From: Candidatus Stercoripulliclostridium merdigallinarum
GTDB lineage: Bacteria; Bacillota; Clostridia; Christensenellales; DTU072
Length of the DNA: 6,925 nt
Assembly: GCA_018714575.1 (NCBI GenBank)
Contig: DVNF01000137.1
Location: 1 to 6,925 of the forward strand
Direction of reading: 5' to 3'
Part shown: positions 6,804-6,925 of the stretch, one piece after another
Numbering within the stretch: position 1 is the stretch's first letter
How the letters are laid out: every line of letters starts with the position of its first letter
Notes under the pieces: model-generated
The model's input: the letters and a program-made list of their open reading frames with translations, nothing else
Databases searched by the model: none
Told to the model about the DNA's origin: nothing
Position numbers and translations under genes: made by a program

Positions 6804-6834
6804 TAAACCGCATCTTGCCGCATTATTTGCGCGC

Positions 6835-6909
6835 TTACGGGCGAAAACATTATACTTAAATACGCTCGGTCGAGTACCTTCGTACACTTCCCTCGCGTTT
6901 CGCCCGTAA
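6835..6909. repeat. Second inverted-repeat element, 12-bp arms
   Basis: TTACGGGCGAAA (6835-6846) and TTTCGCCCGTAA (6898-6909) are perfect reverse complements around 51 bp; one more C-G pair is possible with a bulged A. The loop contains small self-complementary pieces (CTCGGTCGAG at 6865-6874; GTAC at 6874-6877 and 6882-6885). It lies 29 bp after the end of the 6682-6803 element. It may be a dispersed intergenic repeat or a transcript-end structure; no T-tract follows on the plus strand within the window. The 29-bp spacer carries CCGCAT twice, 10 bp apart (6808 and 6818). Confidence 0.45.
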
Positions 6910-6925
6910 TCACATCAAATTCTAC

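Noticed and set aside
6681..6804. Integron attC site after a small cassette-like gene
   Set aside because: The arms are a perfect 16-bp match without the paired RYYYAAC/GTTRRRY core boxes at the ends; the single GTTAAAC at 6717 is internal and has no partner in the right place.
6849..6854. TATAAT on the minus strand as a possible promoter
   Set aside because: No acceptable -35 hexamer lies at 16-18 bp and no extended -10 TG is present.
6755..6925. Minus-strand reading frame of 56 codons entering from the right edge, ending at TGA 6755-6757
   Set aside because: It crosses both inverted repeats, has codon use unlike the neighbouring genes and no recognisable motif; an open run this long is not rare by chance. 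Not annotated as a gene without sequence to the right.

Overview
The window is a bacterial chromosome segment read entirely on the plus strand: the 3' part of rpoB, all of rpoC, metK, and a small gene for an uncharacterised basic protein, followed by 244 bp of non-coding DNA rich in inverted repeats. Strong AGGAGG ribosome binding sites, an RpoC of about 1,208 residues with no large insertion in the trigger loop, and a long acidic RpoB tail all suggest a Bacillota/Clostridia-type organism. An uncultured gut lineage such as Christensenellales is plausible, but this is inference from general appearance, not from a search.

Layout. Positions 1-1119 encode the C-terminal 372 residues of the RNA polymerase beta subunit, including about 110 residues of Asp/Glu-rich tail. 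rpoC follows after 14 bp and is clearly co-transcribed; all catalytic and zinc-binding residues are present. A 107-bp gap with a perfect 10-bp hairpin, but no T-tract and no recognisable SAM riboswitch, leads to metK. metK ends at a good intrinsic terminator (6089-6117).

The 257-bp gap after metK holds that terminator, an AT-rich stretch, a 9-bp hairpin and a near-consensus sigma-A promoter (TTGACA, 17 bp, TATTCT with extended -10 TG). The promoter is overlaid with GCCT/AGGC half-sites at 10-bp intervals. It drives a 122-residue basic protein of unknown function. Immediately after that gene's stop codon lies a 122-bp segment bounded by perfect 15-bp inverted repeats and flanked on both sides by TAA, which looks like a small non-autonomous (MITE-like) element or a long structured 3' end. 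Thirty bases further on is a second inverted-repeat structure (12-bp arms, 51-bp loop).

How the parts relate. rpoB and rpoC make the two large subunits of RNA polymerase, and MetK makes S-adenosylmethionine. Their adjacency is a housekeeping arrangement, not a pathway. The str-operon genes that often follow rpoC in Bacillota are absent here. The most unusual content is at the right end (6190-6925): the self-contained, apparently regulated small gene and the two inverted-repeat elements behind it. No tRNA, rRNA, CRISPR or transposase gene was seen.
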